A stretch of 64,000 bases of DNA from Bacteroidaceae bacterium (GCA_017381015.1 JAFOCV010000038.1:25062-89061), one strand, 5' to 3'; counted from the first letter of the stretch, positions 19,390 through 31,032 are shown. Made by a program: numbers and translations. Notes: a model not told the origin generated them from the letters alone.

Positions 19390-20037
19390 ATGGCAAACCA
19401 TTTCCTTCGCCGTCAGGCTAACTGGGAAGAGCTCTACTTCTATAAGAAGACGGACGTTCTGTACCAGCTGACGTTTGCCTTTACCAAGCGGTTCTTGAAG
19501 ATGGGTGACCGTACCATTGACCAAATGGTGCAGGCGGCACGTTCTGGAAAACAGAACATTGCAGAGGGCTGTGCTGATGGTGTCAGCTCAACGGAAATGG
19601 AAATAAAGCTCATCAATGTGGCGCGGGCAAGCATTAAGGAGCTAAAAGAAGATTACGAGGACTACCTCACCACCCGCAACTTATGCAAATGGGATGACCA
19701 GCATCCCCGCTTTGCTCCCATGCTGGACTTCTGCCGCCAGCACAACAATCAGGCAGACTATAGCCCAATGTACTACAAGGCATCGGACGAGGAACTGGCC
19801 AATCTGGCGCTTACCCTCTGCCGACAGGTGGACAAGATGATGACCACCTACCTTGAGCAACTGGAGAAGACCTTCATAGAAGAAGGCGGAATAAAAGAAC
19901 GCATGACGGCTGCCCGACTGGGCCGCCGACAAACCCAAAACGAAACAATTGAGGCGCAAGCCCACGAGATAGAACAACTGAAAGAACGTGTAAAACAATT
20001 GGAAGAGGAACTGATGCGATACAAGAGTCAGGGCTGA
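19390..20037 (+). CDS. Four-helix-bundle (S23-type) protein with coiled-coil suffix (operon gene 13)
   Basis: This 215-residue cytosolic protein has no signal peptide, unlike nearly all its neighbours. Residues about 15-130 match the four-helix-bundle family first seen in 23S rRNA intervening sequences (RSGKQNIAEGCADG, then the E-x-K-L-x-VARAS-x-KEL-x-EDY helix). The last 50 residues form a charged coiled coil (IEAQAHEIEQLKERVKQLEEEL), as in the four-helix-bundle suffix subfamily. Its role is unknown; relatives include the Avd accessory protein of diversity-generating retroelements, but no reverse transcriptase is present here. It is GC-richer than the genes just before it. The A-rich stretch before ATG at 19390 supports the start. 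Confidence 0.85.
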   Translation: MANHFLRRQANWEELYFYKKTDVLYQLTFAFTKRFLKMGDRTIDQMVQAARSGKQNIAEGCADGVSSTEMEIKLINVARASIKELKEDYEDYLTTRNLCKWDDQHPRFAPMLDFCRQHNNQADYSPMYYKASDEELANLALTLCRQVDKMMTTYLEQLEKTFIEEGGIKERMTAARLGRRQTQNETIEAQAHEIEQLKERVKQLEEELMRYKSQG

Positions 20038-20073
20038 AAGCCACACATTCCATCCAAGAAACAACAATATTAC

Positions 20074-22407
20074 ATGAAGCAAAAGATACTATATATATTG
20101 ATGATGATTACTGTCCTGCTGGGTGGTAATGGCGAGGCGTGGGCAGCAGACAATTGGGGGCATGTACCTATCTCTGGCAAGAGTTTTTCTGTTGGTGATG
20201 CTTCTTGGGGTGGTTTTAACTACGATGACAAGACTAAGGAAATACAATTTTCAGGAATACCATCAAATCTATCTTTTAATTTTGAAAGGAGTACTGGTGC
20301 CACTGGTATGTATTGGGAAGTAAGTACAAGTACCAATGGAAGTTCTTGGAATAAGATTTGGTCTTCTGAATCTAATTCTGGAACTTGTAATGTCGATATT
20401 GATCCAACAGCCAAATATATAAAGTTCTTATATTCGGGAAATTTAGCTGGTAAATTCTCAAATATCTCCATCACCGAACGTCGTTACCTGACAGCGGACA
20501 AATCCTCCATAGACTTTAGTTCACTCAATACAAACGCCACACCTAAACCGCAAACGGTAACTGTCTCACATTGTAATGCGGGCGCTGGAGTTACTATTGA
20601 ATCTAATCATCCCAAGTTCGAGGTAAGTATATCATCGCTAACCAAAACTGGCGCAGACAAAATGGGGACAGAAGATTTTACTGTTACATTTGATAACAGT
20701 GAAGTTGGTACTTATACGGGAGAAATAACAATTAAAGACCCAAGTGGCAAAAATTCCAGTATAACAATCCCGGTTAGAGGTGTAGCAACCAAGGAAAAGA
20801 CATATCCCGATTTTACATGGACACTGTCCAACCTTGCTACTGGCCGTGAATATACAGATTTCTTTAGCAGTACAAATACAGATACTCCGGTGTCCTATGT
20901 AAGTAGCGATGCCTCTATCGCTAACGTAGTTGACGGTAAGTTGGTAACTTTTTCCAAAGAAGGAACAGCGACCATAACCGTTACCCAGCAGGGCAATGAT
21001 GACTGGCATGAGAAAGAACTGGTTTTTACTGTGAATGTGTCCAAACCTCAAAATCATCTTCCATTAGCAATTAACGAATCTAACTGGAGTGTGCTTGCAA
21101 GAAACATATCTGGAGGCAGTTTCAATTGGGACGGTGGTATACAACATCATGCTTTGGCATATGGCAACCGAGAATTTGAGATAGCCTTTGAAGGTATTCC
21201 TGACAAACTTTCCTTTGATTTCAGAGTTACTAATTCAAACATAGACAGTGAGGTTAAATGGACAGTTTATGAAGGTCCGGATGGTAACAGTTTCACCGAA
21301 GCATGGACTACAGGAACCAATAATGGTTCTGCCTCTGTGCAATTGAAGCCTACAACACGCTTTGTACGTATAAAATGCTATTGCATATACTATGAGAATG
21401 TTAGCAACATTCAAATTTCAGAACTTCGCTACCTGACATCCACTACGTCAAGTTTAGATTTTGAAGAGAACGTAGAAGGCGATGCTGTATCCAAAACCTT
21501 TACGGTCAAGCATGCCAATGCAGGTTATGGCGTTACACTGACATCATCCAATCCTGATGTCTTTGAGGTATTTCCTGCCCTGCTAACAGCCACAGGTGGC
21601 GACAAGATGGGTGAGGAAACAATAACTGTGACCTATAAGAATAATAACCCCGGTTCGTACAACGGAACAATAACCATAGCAGACCCCAGTGGTGCAAATG
21701 CCGCTATTATCCTGAAAGTTGCAGGAACTACGCTTTCCAACACATTGTTTCTGAATCCCACGGAAACTCCCAATTATGATGTGAGAACATACAAGCGTAT
21801 TGTACTGCAACGTACACTGCCCATGGGATACAGCACCATTACCCTACCGTTCACATACGACATAGATAATGTGGAGGGAGATGCTTTTGTTGCTCAGTTG
21901 GAACTTGTTACCCATAATCAGCATGACGGTTATACATTGTATTTCAGAAAAGTAGCAGACGGTGTGATGCAACCTAATCAGCCTTATGTGCTTCATATGC
22001 CATTTGAGATTACAGATGCAGAATGGGGAGAAACTGCGGTTTCCTCGCCAGAAGCTCAAAGCATAGTAAAGAATGGTTGGACCATGCAAGCCAACTATAC
22101 TACGGGATTGTCCATGGAGGGTATGTACGGCATTGCTGGTGGAAAGTTGAGGAAAGGAATGGCAGGTTCTACAATCAATGCCTACACGGCCTATTTCGTT
22201 CCCCCCACGCCTAACGCTCGAGTACGTATGGCTGTTCTTGACGATGATGGCGGTGTGACTTATATCGATGATGTTAGAGAAGATGCTGATGCTACTGGCG
22301 AGGCTGAACAGATATATCGCTTGGATGGCACTAAGCATGCTACACTCACCAAGGGTATTAATATAGTAAAGATGGCGAACGGCGAGGTTCGTAAGGTATT
22401 AAAGTAA
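20074..22407 (+). CDS. Large secreted two-module protein with C-terminal sorting-like segment (operon gene 14)
   Basis: A 777-residue protein with signal peptide (cleavage after about residue 24, EAWA). Two copies of a module follow: a discoidin-like segment (first about 30-138, ending ITERRYL; second about 330-450, ending ISELRYL), then an Ig-like segment with TKTGADKMGTEDFTVTF in the first copy and TATGGDKMGEETITVTY in the second. A BIG2-like domain (about 240-325) lies between copies. After about residue 545 comes a beta domain with LPMGYSTITLPFTYD. The last 30 residues (IYRLDGTKHATLTKGINIV then KMANGEVRKVLK) resemble the C-terminal signals of secreted Bacteroidales surface proteins; type IX export is therefore an inference. 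Function is unknown. Confidence 0.78.
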   Translation: MKQKILYILMMITVLLGGNGEAWAADNWGHVPISGKSFSVGDASWGGFNYDDKTKEIQFSGIPSNLSFNFERSTGATGMYWEVSTSTNGSSWNKIWSSESNSGTCNVDIDPTAKYIKFLYSGNLAGKFSNISITERRYLTADKSSIDFSSLNTNATPKPQTVTVSHCNAGAGVTIESNHPKFEVSISSLTKTGADKMGTEDFTVTFDNSEVGTYTGEITIKDPSGKNSSITIPVRGVATKEKTYPDFTWTLSNLATGREYTDFFSSTNTDTPVSYVSSDASIANVVDGKLVTFSKEGTATITVTQQGNDDWHEKELVFTVNVSKPQNHLPLAINESNWSVLARNISGGSFNWDGGIQHHALAYGNREFEIAFEGIPDKLSFDFRVTNSNIDSEVKWTVYEGPDGNSFTEAWTTGTNNGSASVQLKPTTRFVRIKCYCIYYENVSNIQISELRYLTSTTSSLDFEENVEGDAVSKTFTVKHANAGYGVTLTSSNPDVFEVFPALLTATGGDKMGEETITVTYKNNNPGSYNGTITIADPSGANAAIILKVAGTTLSNTLFLNPTETPNYDVRTYKRIVLQRTLPMGYSTITLPFTYDIDNVEGDAFVAQLELVTHNQHDGYTLYFRKVADGVMQPNQPYVLHMPFEITDAEWGETAVSSPEAQSIVKNGWTMQANYTTGLSMEGMYGIAGGKLRKGMAGSTINAYTAYFVPPTPNARVRMAVLDDDGGVTYIDDVREDADATGEAEQIYRLDGTKHATLTKGINIVKMANGEVRKVLK

Positions 22408-22416
22408 GATAGCTAG

Positions 22417-23154
22417 ATGATAAAGATAAAGTATATTCTGTATATATCAGTACTCACGCTCTGCATGGCTTGCGATGACCAGATAGGGCAGGAGGGCATT
22501 GGTTGGTTGCGTATCTCTAAACCTACTAATGACCTGGTGCTGGAAACACGTGCAACGGAGACTAACGAGATTGACTATCTTGTTAGCATATCCCAGGGCG
22601 AAGAGTCTGTAATGGGACCTACTCTGTTCTCTACCATTGATGGTGCTATTCCTCTTACTGCAGGAACAGGGTATTCTGTCTTTGCTGAGAGTTGTTCTAT
22701 GCAGGACGCTGAGTCTCTACCTACCGTGTATGGTCAACCAAGATATACGGGTTCTGAGTCTTTTAATATCGTTGCTGGGCAGCAAACACCTGTTAAGGTG
22801 GCTTGCTCTATGGCTAATGCTGCTTTCAAGGTGGTAAAGGATGCTTCGTTCTATTATACTTCTTACACTGTTACCGCTACATATGGTGAGCGTACGCTTA
22901 CCTTCACTGATGAGGCTCCTGATGCAATGGGTTATTTCAATGTGCCTGCCGAGGGTACTGTGACTCTCAATTGTACCATCCAGGCTACTGATGCTGATGG
23001 TAATACTGGTAGTGGCTCTGCTACATTGCAACTACAGCGCCGTAACCTGTCTAAACTCAATTTGAAGGCTAATGCTCTTGGCTCTATAAATGTTACTATC
23101 TCTTATGATGATACTTTCACTCCTGTGGTGACCAACATCGTTTTGCCCGAGTAA
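22417..23154 (+). CDS. DUF4493-family lipoprotein (operon gene 15)
   Basis: A 245-residue lipoprotein with lipobox Cys19 (LCMACD), LETRAT at Arg45, YSVFAESCSMQDAES and CSMANAAFKVVKDAS. It is closest to gene 8. It lies 9 bp after gene 14 and is the last gene of the series; the 42-43 bp array and a terminator follow. Function is unknown. Confidence 0.8.
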   Translation: MIKIKYILYISVLTLCMACDDQIGQEGIGWLRISKPTNDLVLETRATETNEIDYLVSISQGEESVMGPTLFSTIDGAIPLTAGTGYSVFAESCSMQDAESLPTVYGQPRYTGSESFNIVAGQQTPVKVACSMANAAFKVVKDASFYYTSYTVTATYGERTLTFTDEAPDAMGYFNVPAEGTVTLNCTIQATDADGNTGSGSATLQLQRRNLSKLNLKANALGSINVTISYDDTFTPVVTNIVLPE

Positions 23155-23318
23155 AGTTGGTTCCCGAGAGTACAGAGTACAGATGAGCGATGAGCTACTT
23201 GAGATTAGCGAAGTTTTTTAACAACACAGATTAAACTGCTTTTTTCTCACGCAAAGACGCAAAGAGGCGCAAAGGGTTTTTATCAACAGATAATACAAGA
23301 TTTCACTGTTTATTTAGC

Positions 23319-23358
23319 TATCTTTGGGGCTGTTGGTTGATGGCCACTCGTAGCTTTG
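23319..23358 (+). promoter_or_regulatory. Two -7-like boxes upstream of the 42-43 bp array
   Basis: TATCTTTG (23319-23326) and TAGCTTTG (23351-23358) both match TAnnTTTG. The second lies 49 bp before the first repeat unit and is followed by CACG as at several real promoters in this window. There is no gene downstream on this strand, so a transcript would be non-coding. Confidence 0.4.
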
Positions 23359-23407
23359 CACGATGGCCGACGGAATTAAAACACGATGTGGCACGAAACG
23401 GTTTTGG

Positions 23408-23640
23408 GTCCCGTTGTAGCGTTACAAACGCATTTCCGCAGCCTGTTAGGGTCCCGTTGTAGCGTTACAAACGCATTTCCACAGTCTGTTTGTGCCCGTT
23501 GTAGCGTTACAAACGCATTTCCGCAGTCTGTTTGTGTCCGTTGTAGTGTTACAAACTCATTTCCACAGACTATTAGAGTCTCGTTGTAGCGTTACATTCT
23601 GACATTAGCAGACTGTTAGAGTCCCGTTGTAGCGTTACAT
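23408..23640. repeat. Intergenic tandem array 1, six units of 42-43 bp
   Basis: The core CCGTTGTAGCGTTACA recurs with its CG step at 23413, 23456, 23498, 23540, 23583 and 23626 (steps 43, 42, 42, 43, 43). The first four units continue with AACGCATTTCC or a near match; the last two diverge after the core. Degeneration is graded along the whole unit, so there is no repeat/spacer structure. Confidence 0.93.
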
Positions 23641-23679
23641 TCAGGTGTGGATAGGGTGAGTAATAGGTGAAATAAAATG

Positions 23680-23700
23680 GGCGTGCCTGTATGGCACGCC
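23680..23700. terminator. Bidirectional hairpin terminator
   Basis: GGCGTGCC and GGCACGCC form a perfect 8-bp stem with a 5-nt loop. It is flanked by AAATAAAA on the left and TATTTTAT on the right, so it could terminate both the array transcript and the converging gene ending at 23708. Confidence 0.7.
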
Positions 23701-23707
23701 TACTATT

Positions 23708-24424
23708 TTATGAAAGGATGTAACGAAGTAATCGTAGTTCTTCTTCGCTGTAAACGTCTCCCCATTCTTTTTGCATTATTTTCATGTTGAAAGAGCCATC
23801 GCCAAGACTATCTTTTACCTCTTCGATGTCTTCCTTGCTGATGATTTCTTCCACGAAATAACGAATGTCCATGCGCTTGCCATGTGCAAGAAGGGCTTCC
23901 AGGTCGTCAAGAACTTCATCCAGGTCGATATTTTCGTTTTCGGCAAAGTCGTCCAGTGCTATCTTGCGGTCGATGGCCTGAATGAGTTTAATCTGTCGCT
24001 TGCTTCGCTCACTTTTTACTTGCTGGTTGGCCTGGTTCTGCTTTTCGTTGTATGCACTGCGCATTAAGGCGTCAAGATCGGGGTCGCCTGTGCCTTTGTA
24101 ACCATCTGCTCCTTCTGCATTCTGAGCAGCAGAGTGATTTTTTTTGCAGAACTTTTTACCCTCTGGAGTATAGGTGAGGGTTTGTGCTTTTTGGTTTTTG
24201 ATTTTCATTAAACCTTCTTTGATGGCGTGCTCGAATACGGCATTCCAATCTCCTTCGTCGGAATCCTTTGCTATACCAAAGGTTTCGAGTTGGTCAAATC
24301 CCAGGCTTTGTACTTCTTCGCTAGCCTTACCGGTAAGGACGTCTGCTAGTTGTTCTTGAGTCAGACCCTGGCCAGCTTCCAGAATAACCTTGATGGCTTG
24401 AATGATTTTATCCTGTATCTTCAT
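23708..24424 (-). CDS. Helix-turn-helix protein related to the C-terminus of Bacteroidota RecQ
   Basis: A 238-residue cytosolic protein. Residues about 150-238 (IKLIQAIDRKIALDDFAENE, then a DxxLDDLEALxxxGKxxDIRYFVEE segment, ending YSEEELRLLRYILS) strongly resemble the last part of RecQ helicases of this phylum, a helicase-associated helix-turn-helix. The N-terminal 100 residues contain two possible small winged-helix segments (LTQEQLADVLTGKASEEV; EGLMKIKN, then TLTYTPEGKKF). The middle is low-complexity and Asn/Gln/Ala-rich. There is no helicase motor, so it is a stand-alone relative of the RecQ tail, possibly DNA binding. It follows the transferase gene by 8 bp. Confidence 0.65.
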   Translation of the reverse strand: MKIQDKIIQAIKVILEAGQGLTQEQLADVLTGKASEEVQSLGFDQLETFGIAKDSDEGDWNAVFEHAIKEGLMKIKNQKAQTLTYTPEGKKFCKKNHSAAQNAEGADGYKGTGDPDLDALMRSAYNEKQNQANQQVKSERSKRQIKLIQAIDRKIALDDFAENENIDLDEVLDDLEALLAHGKRMDIRYFVEEIISKEDIEEVKDSLGDGSFNMKIMQKEWGDVYSEEELRLLRYILS

Positions 24425-24432
24425 AATGTTTT

Positions 24433-26091
24433 TTAATATGGGCGTAGTTTATGTTTTTCTATGGCTTGAAAGTCTTCTTCCTCCAAACATTTTTCAAATG
24501 TTAGAGGTTCGTTATGGTCATTTAGATATGTTCTTAGTTCTTTAGTCTTATATCTGTCAGATGTTAGGGACAAGGAGTCTTGTCCGTAGGCTGTACTTAT
24601 TCCACCAAGACCTAATATGGTGGGGAAGATGCAGTCCGTCTGTATGGGTTCGTTGGTTCTGGACTCAAGTAGAGCAATGCGCTGGGTGTATTCTGCACGA
24701 TACTGTTCGTTGGCCCATACAAACATTGGTACATGCATCTGATAATAGCTGGGCCATGGAGAAGCGTGTAAGAATAGATTGCGGTTGTCATCATAGATGT
24801 CCTCGCCATGGTCGCTAACATATAGCATGACAGCAGGTCTGTCTGTGCTATCTAGTTGCTGGATGATGTCATAGAGCATGCGGTCAGTGTATCGTATGCT
24901 GTTGTCGTAGGCATTGATGAGCATTTCGCGATTCTCCTTGGTAGACTTGGATACTAGGTCTGGCTGGAAGTGAGCATGGTGTCGCTCGTATCTATCAGAA
25001 TAGGTACTATGGCTTCCGTAAGTGTGCACTACGAGGAGCAGTTTTTTGGAGGAATTCTCCAGCACGCGCTGTATTTCAGGCAATAGGAGAGAGTCCATGG
25101 GAGTAGTGCTATGATGGTCGCGAAGGAAGAGCACCTCCTGAGCCTGTTCGGCAAGGTGGTCGTTGAACGATTTGTTGCGAGGCTCGTTGCTAAGGAAAAC
25201 TGTCTGGTAATCCGCTTCGTTGTAAGCAGCCAGCAATCCCTTGGAAGAATATATTGCATCAAAGTTGTTGGCCGTGGCAGGAGACAATATAATAGGTATG
25301 CTCTTGTGCGTGGTATTGCTTTGCGACATGCAATCCCTGAAGTATATAAGGTCTGAGGTATTGGCCAGTAAGGGAGTGGTCTCACGATGATAACCATTCA
25401 ATTGCCAATTGCATGCACGACTGGTTTCTCCGATAACCAAGACCACAATCTTGGGCACAGAATCTGTGTCTGTGGCAACGGAATTGAAGCGGAAGTCTTT
25501 GCTCTTATCCAAATACTGCTCGCTTTGTGTCTGACGCTCTACGGCCAGACATAGGTTGTAGCATACGTTGATAGGGAAGAGGTCGTCATGCATCTTCCAT
25601 TTGCCAGCACAACTGGCATAGATAGACACGGGTATGGCGTATGCCAGGACTATGGCGCCAGCTATCCTTTGTTTGCGAAGGAAGGAGGCAGGCAGTTTTG
25701 TTTTACGGGCAGTATCTATGGTGGCATATATGAGAGTGGGGAGGTATATCACCACCACTGCCACTACGGCTGGATATATCTGAGAAAGCATTTCGCCCAT
25801 TTCTGCAGGGCTGCTGGTGGTGAGGTTCAGCCACATATCTACGGCAATTACACCTTTGCCAAAGAGATATGAAAGAACTATATTGAAAGCACCCAGGAAC
25901 AGGATGGGGAACATCCACCAAAGGGTGCGCGATTTACGAGGAGAAAGGCTAAGGATAGTCCAATACACACCCAGTGGAAGAAGGACGAGAGCCTGTTTTC
26001 CGCTAAGTGGAAGGGATTCCGTGTAACAGAGAATCAGATTTGGTAATATAAGTATAATCAAGTATAGAAAGAAGATTACCTTCTGCTTCAT
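24433..26091 (-). CDS. Phosphoethanolamine transferase (EptA-like sulfatase fold)
   Basis: A 552-residue inner-membrane enzyme: about five N-terminal transmembrane helices (residues 5-160), then a periplasmic sulfatase-like domain. The catalytic VIGETSR motif places the nucleophile Thr at about residue 223; the metal-binding VSDHGED motif lies further on. The enzyme family transfers phosphoethanolamine from phosphatidylethanolamine to lipid A or core sugars and often lowers sensitivity to cationic peptides. The acceptor cannot be read from sequence. Promoter box TACCTTTG at 26147-26154. Confidence 0.88.
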   Translation of the reverse strand: MKQKVIFFLYLIILILPNLILCYTESLPLSGKQALVLLPLGVYWTILSLSPRKSRTLWWMFPILFLGAFNIVLSYLFGKGVIAVDMWLNLTTSSPAEMGEMLSQIYPAVVAVVVIYLPTLIYATIDTARKTKLPASFLRKQRIAGAIVLAYAIPVSIYASCAGKWKMHDDLFPINVCYNLCLAVERQTQSEQYLDKSKDFRFNSVATDTDSVPKIVVLVIGETSRACNWQLNGYHRETTPLLANTSDLIYFRDCMSQSNTTHKSIPIILSPATANNFDAIYSSKGLLAAYNEADYQTVFLSNEPRNKSFNDHLAEQAQEVLFLRDHHSTTPMDSLLLPEIQRVLENSSKKLLLVVHTYGSHSTYSDRYERHHAHFQPDLVSKSTKENREMLINAYDNSIRYTDRMLYDIIQQLDSTDRPAVMLYVSDHGEDIYDDNRNLFLHASPWPSYYQMHVPMFVWANEQYRAEYTQRIALLESRTNEPIQTDCIFPTILGLGGISTAYGQDSLSLTSDRYKTKELRTYLNDHNEPLTFEKCLEEEDFQAIEKHKLRPY

Positions 26092-26146
26092 ATCTAGAGT
26101 ATATCCTATTATGTTAGATTCTGAATTTTAGTTCTATTTTGCGTTG

Positions 26147-26154
26147 CAAAGGTA
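26147..26154 (-). promoter_or_regulatory. -7 box (TACCTTTG) for the transferase gene
   Basis: The minus strand reads TACCTTTGCAACG about 55 bp upstream of the start at 26091, in the gap after a strong upstream terminator. Confidence 0.6.
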
Positions 26155-26195
26155 GTATAATTTCTGAAGATACCAAACGTTAAATGAGAAAAGTT

Positions 26196-26253
26196 AGGAT
26201 GGATAGAAAAAGGGTGATGATGCCAATGTTGGCTCCCTATTTCTATCCATCCT
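26196..26253. terminator. Nested hairpin downstream of the TPR gene
   Basis: The outer arms AGGATGGATAGAAA and TTTCTATCCATCCT (14 bp, perfect) enclose AGGG/CCCT and an inner GCCAA-TG-TTGGC hairpin. It lies after the leftward TPR gene and before the next promoter, fitting a terminator, although a long T-tract is missing. Confidence 0.6.
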
Positions 26254-26324
26254 GATTAATGATTTATGTATCAACTAAATCAAGCATAAAATGTCCTCCA
26301 GACCAGGTGTGGTGCGGAGTTGCA

Positions 26325-27167
26325 TTATTTTTTTGTGTGTTCCGCAGGAGTGACCATCATGGCAGCACATTCCTCGGGAGAAGCACCAAGAGAGATGGCT
26401 TTTCGAAAGTCGGCAGAGGCAAGTGTAGCCTGCTTGAAATCCTTGTAGAGCAATGCGCGTGAGATGTAGAAGTCCGGGTTTTCCGGTTCCAACTCGATGG
26501 CATGGTTCATGTCTTTCAGAGCCTGCTCGTATTGGCGTCTTTCCTGATACATACCACCACGAATGGCATACACAGTGGCATCGTCTGGCCAATATCTGAG
26601 GAGCACGTCAATATGCTCCATGGCTTCTCGTGGGCGATTGTCTTTGTCGCAAAGCAGAGCCAGACCCAAGCGACCCTGACGATGGTCGGGCTTCAGAAGA
26701 AGCAGTTGCTCGTAATCTATGCGAGCTTTGGTGTTGAGATGTTGCTCGGCATAGACGTATGCTCTGAAGAAGAGAGCCTCAATGTGCTTAGGATTGAGAG
26801 TGAGTATATCGCTGAGGTCGTTCAGAGCATGATTAAGTCTGCCCAGTTCTATATTCAGTGATGCCCTATCCATGAGTATACTTTGCGATACAGGCTCAAG
26901 GCTGAGTCCATCGTTGAAGGCCTCCAATGCTTCCAAGTGTCGCTTTTGGCGTACTCGCAACTGTCCGATGTATTGATATACTACGGCATTGGTCTTTTCG
27001 GCAGGTTTCAGTGTGATAGCCTTGAGAAAGAGTCCTTCAGCCTTGGAGAGAGAATCCTCTTGCAATGCTTTCATGCCCTCGGAAACCAATTGAGTATACT
27101 CATGATTGTTGGCAAGGATGCCCATCATGGGAGAGCATGCAAGGAGTATGGCAATCAGTATTCTCAT
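26325..27167 (-). CDS. Tetratricopeptide-repeat protein, exported
   Basis: I choose the ATG at 27167, which overlaps the rpe stop codon (ATGA), over an upstream in-frame start at 27185; it gives about 280 residues beginning MRILIAILLACSPMMGILA, a signal peptide. The rest is consecutive TPR units (LEAFNDGLSLEPVSQSILMD; ALNDLSDILTLNPKHIEALF; ALKDMNHAIELEPENPDFYI), about six in all. TPRs mediate protein contacts; the partner is unknown. The overlap with rpe suggests translational coupling rather than functional relation. Confidence 0.82.
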   Translation of the reverse strand: MRILIAILLACSPMMGILANNHEYTQLVSEGMKALQEDSLSKAEGLFLKAITLKPAEKTNAVVYQYIGQLRVRQKRHLEALEAFNDGLSLEPVSQSILMDRASLNIELGRLNHALNDLSDILTLNPKHIEALFFRAYVYAEQHLNTKARIDYEQLLLLKPDHRQGRLGLALLCDKDNRPREAMEHIDVLLRYWPDDATVYAIRGGMYQERRQYEQALKDMNHAIELEPENPDFYISRALLYKDFKQATLASADFRKAISLGASPEECAAMMVTPAEHTKK

Positions 27168-27802
27168 TTGCTCATTATTTCGCACACTTCCATAGGATTA
27201 TCCGCACCATATACGGCAGAACCAGCCACAAGTACATCGGCACCGGCTTCACGCAACTGTTTCCAGTTGTCAAGACCGACACCACCATCCACCTGGATGA
27301 GTGCCTTGCTGCCCTTCTCGTCAATCATCTTGCGGAGAGCACGTACCTTGTCAAAGGTATGGGGGATGAACTTCTGACCACCAAAACCAGGGTTGACGCT
27401 CATGAGCAATACCAGGTCTACATCGCAGATGATATCCTCCAGTACGCAAATGGGAGTGGCAGGATTGAGAGTGACACCAGCCTTCATGCCAGCATCGTGA
27501 ATTTGTCCAATGACTCTATGCAGGTGTGGACAAGCCTCGTAATGCACATTCATAAGGTATGCGCCAAGCGCTTTTACCTCGGGAATGAACTTCTGAGGCT
27601 CCACTATCATCAAATGGACGTCTAAAGGCTTGGTCGTAAGCTTGGAAACGTATTTCAGGACTGGGAAACCAAAAGAAATGTTTGGAACAAAGACTCCGTC
27701 CATAATATCCAGGTGAAGCCACTGAGCAGCACTATTGTTGAACCACTCCATGTCTTTTTCCAAATTGCCAAAGTTGGCACTGAGTAATGAGGGAGAAAGC
27801 AT
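27164..27802 (-). CDS. rpe: Ribulose-phosphate 3-epimerase
   Basis: From the ATG at 27802 the protein is 212 residues, the family norm; a longer start at 27832 would add a Lys-rich leader that is really the A-rich ribosome binding region. Diagnostic motifs are LSPSLLSANFGNLEKD at the N-terminus, LHLDIMDGVFVPN (metal-binding His and Asp), VNPGFGGQKFI and the phosphate-binding VDGGVG. It interconverts ribulose 5-phosphate and xylulose 5-phosphate in the pentose phosphate pathway. It is followed by the TPR gene with a 4-bp overlap. Confidence 0.95.
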   Translation of the reverse strand: MLSPSLLSANFGNLEKDMEWFNNSAAQWLHLDIMDGVFVPNISFGFPVLKYVSKLTTKPLDVHLMIVEPQKFIPEVKALGAYLMNVHYEACPHLHRVIGQIHDAGMKAGVTLNPATPICVLEDIICDVDLVLLMSVNPGFGGQKFIPHTFDKVRALRKMIDEKGSKALIQVDGGVGLDNWKQLREAGADVLVAGSAVYGADNPMEVCEIMSK

Positions 27803-27821
27803 AGTATTCTTTTTTTTAATT

Positions 27822-27853
27822 TCTCCCCTCAATCTTGAGTGACTGAGGGGAGA
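27822..27853. promoter_or_regulatory. Hairpin between beta-galactosidase and rpe
   Basis: TCTCCCCTCA and TGAGGGGAGA form a perfect 10-bp stem. On the minus (gene) strand it is followed by A-rich sequence that leads into the rpe start, so it may be an attenuator or a weak terminator. On the plus strand it is preceded by a T-rich run. Confidence 0.5.
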
Positions 27854-27870
27854 GATGAGTGTATTGTGTT

Positions 27871-31032
<3,162 letters not shown>

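Larger units (their letters stand above)
23155..23707. other. Convergent intergenic region with a candidate repeat RNA
   Basis: This 553-bp gap between converging genes holds a short run of CGCAAAG-type repeats (23258-23278), two -7-like boxes, a six-unit 42-43 bp array, and a hairpin terminator. A 67-codon frame across the array is produced by the repeat itself and does not look like a gene, because the unit length alternates between 42 and 43 bp. Confidence 0.7.

Noticed and set aside
19288-20037. Diversity-generating retroelement (array plus Avd-like protein)
   Set aside because: No reverse transcriptase, no template/variable repeat pair with adenine substitutions, and the CTAG array is a simple 9-bp repeat.
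23386-23589. A 67-residue repeat protein in array 1
   Set aside because: The repeat length alternates between 42 and 43 bp, so the frame is not preserved, and no ribosome binding site is seen.
23408-23640. CRISPR array
   Set aside because: Units are near identical over most of their 42-43 bp, the would-be spacers are too short and related to each other, and no cas gene is nearby.
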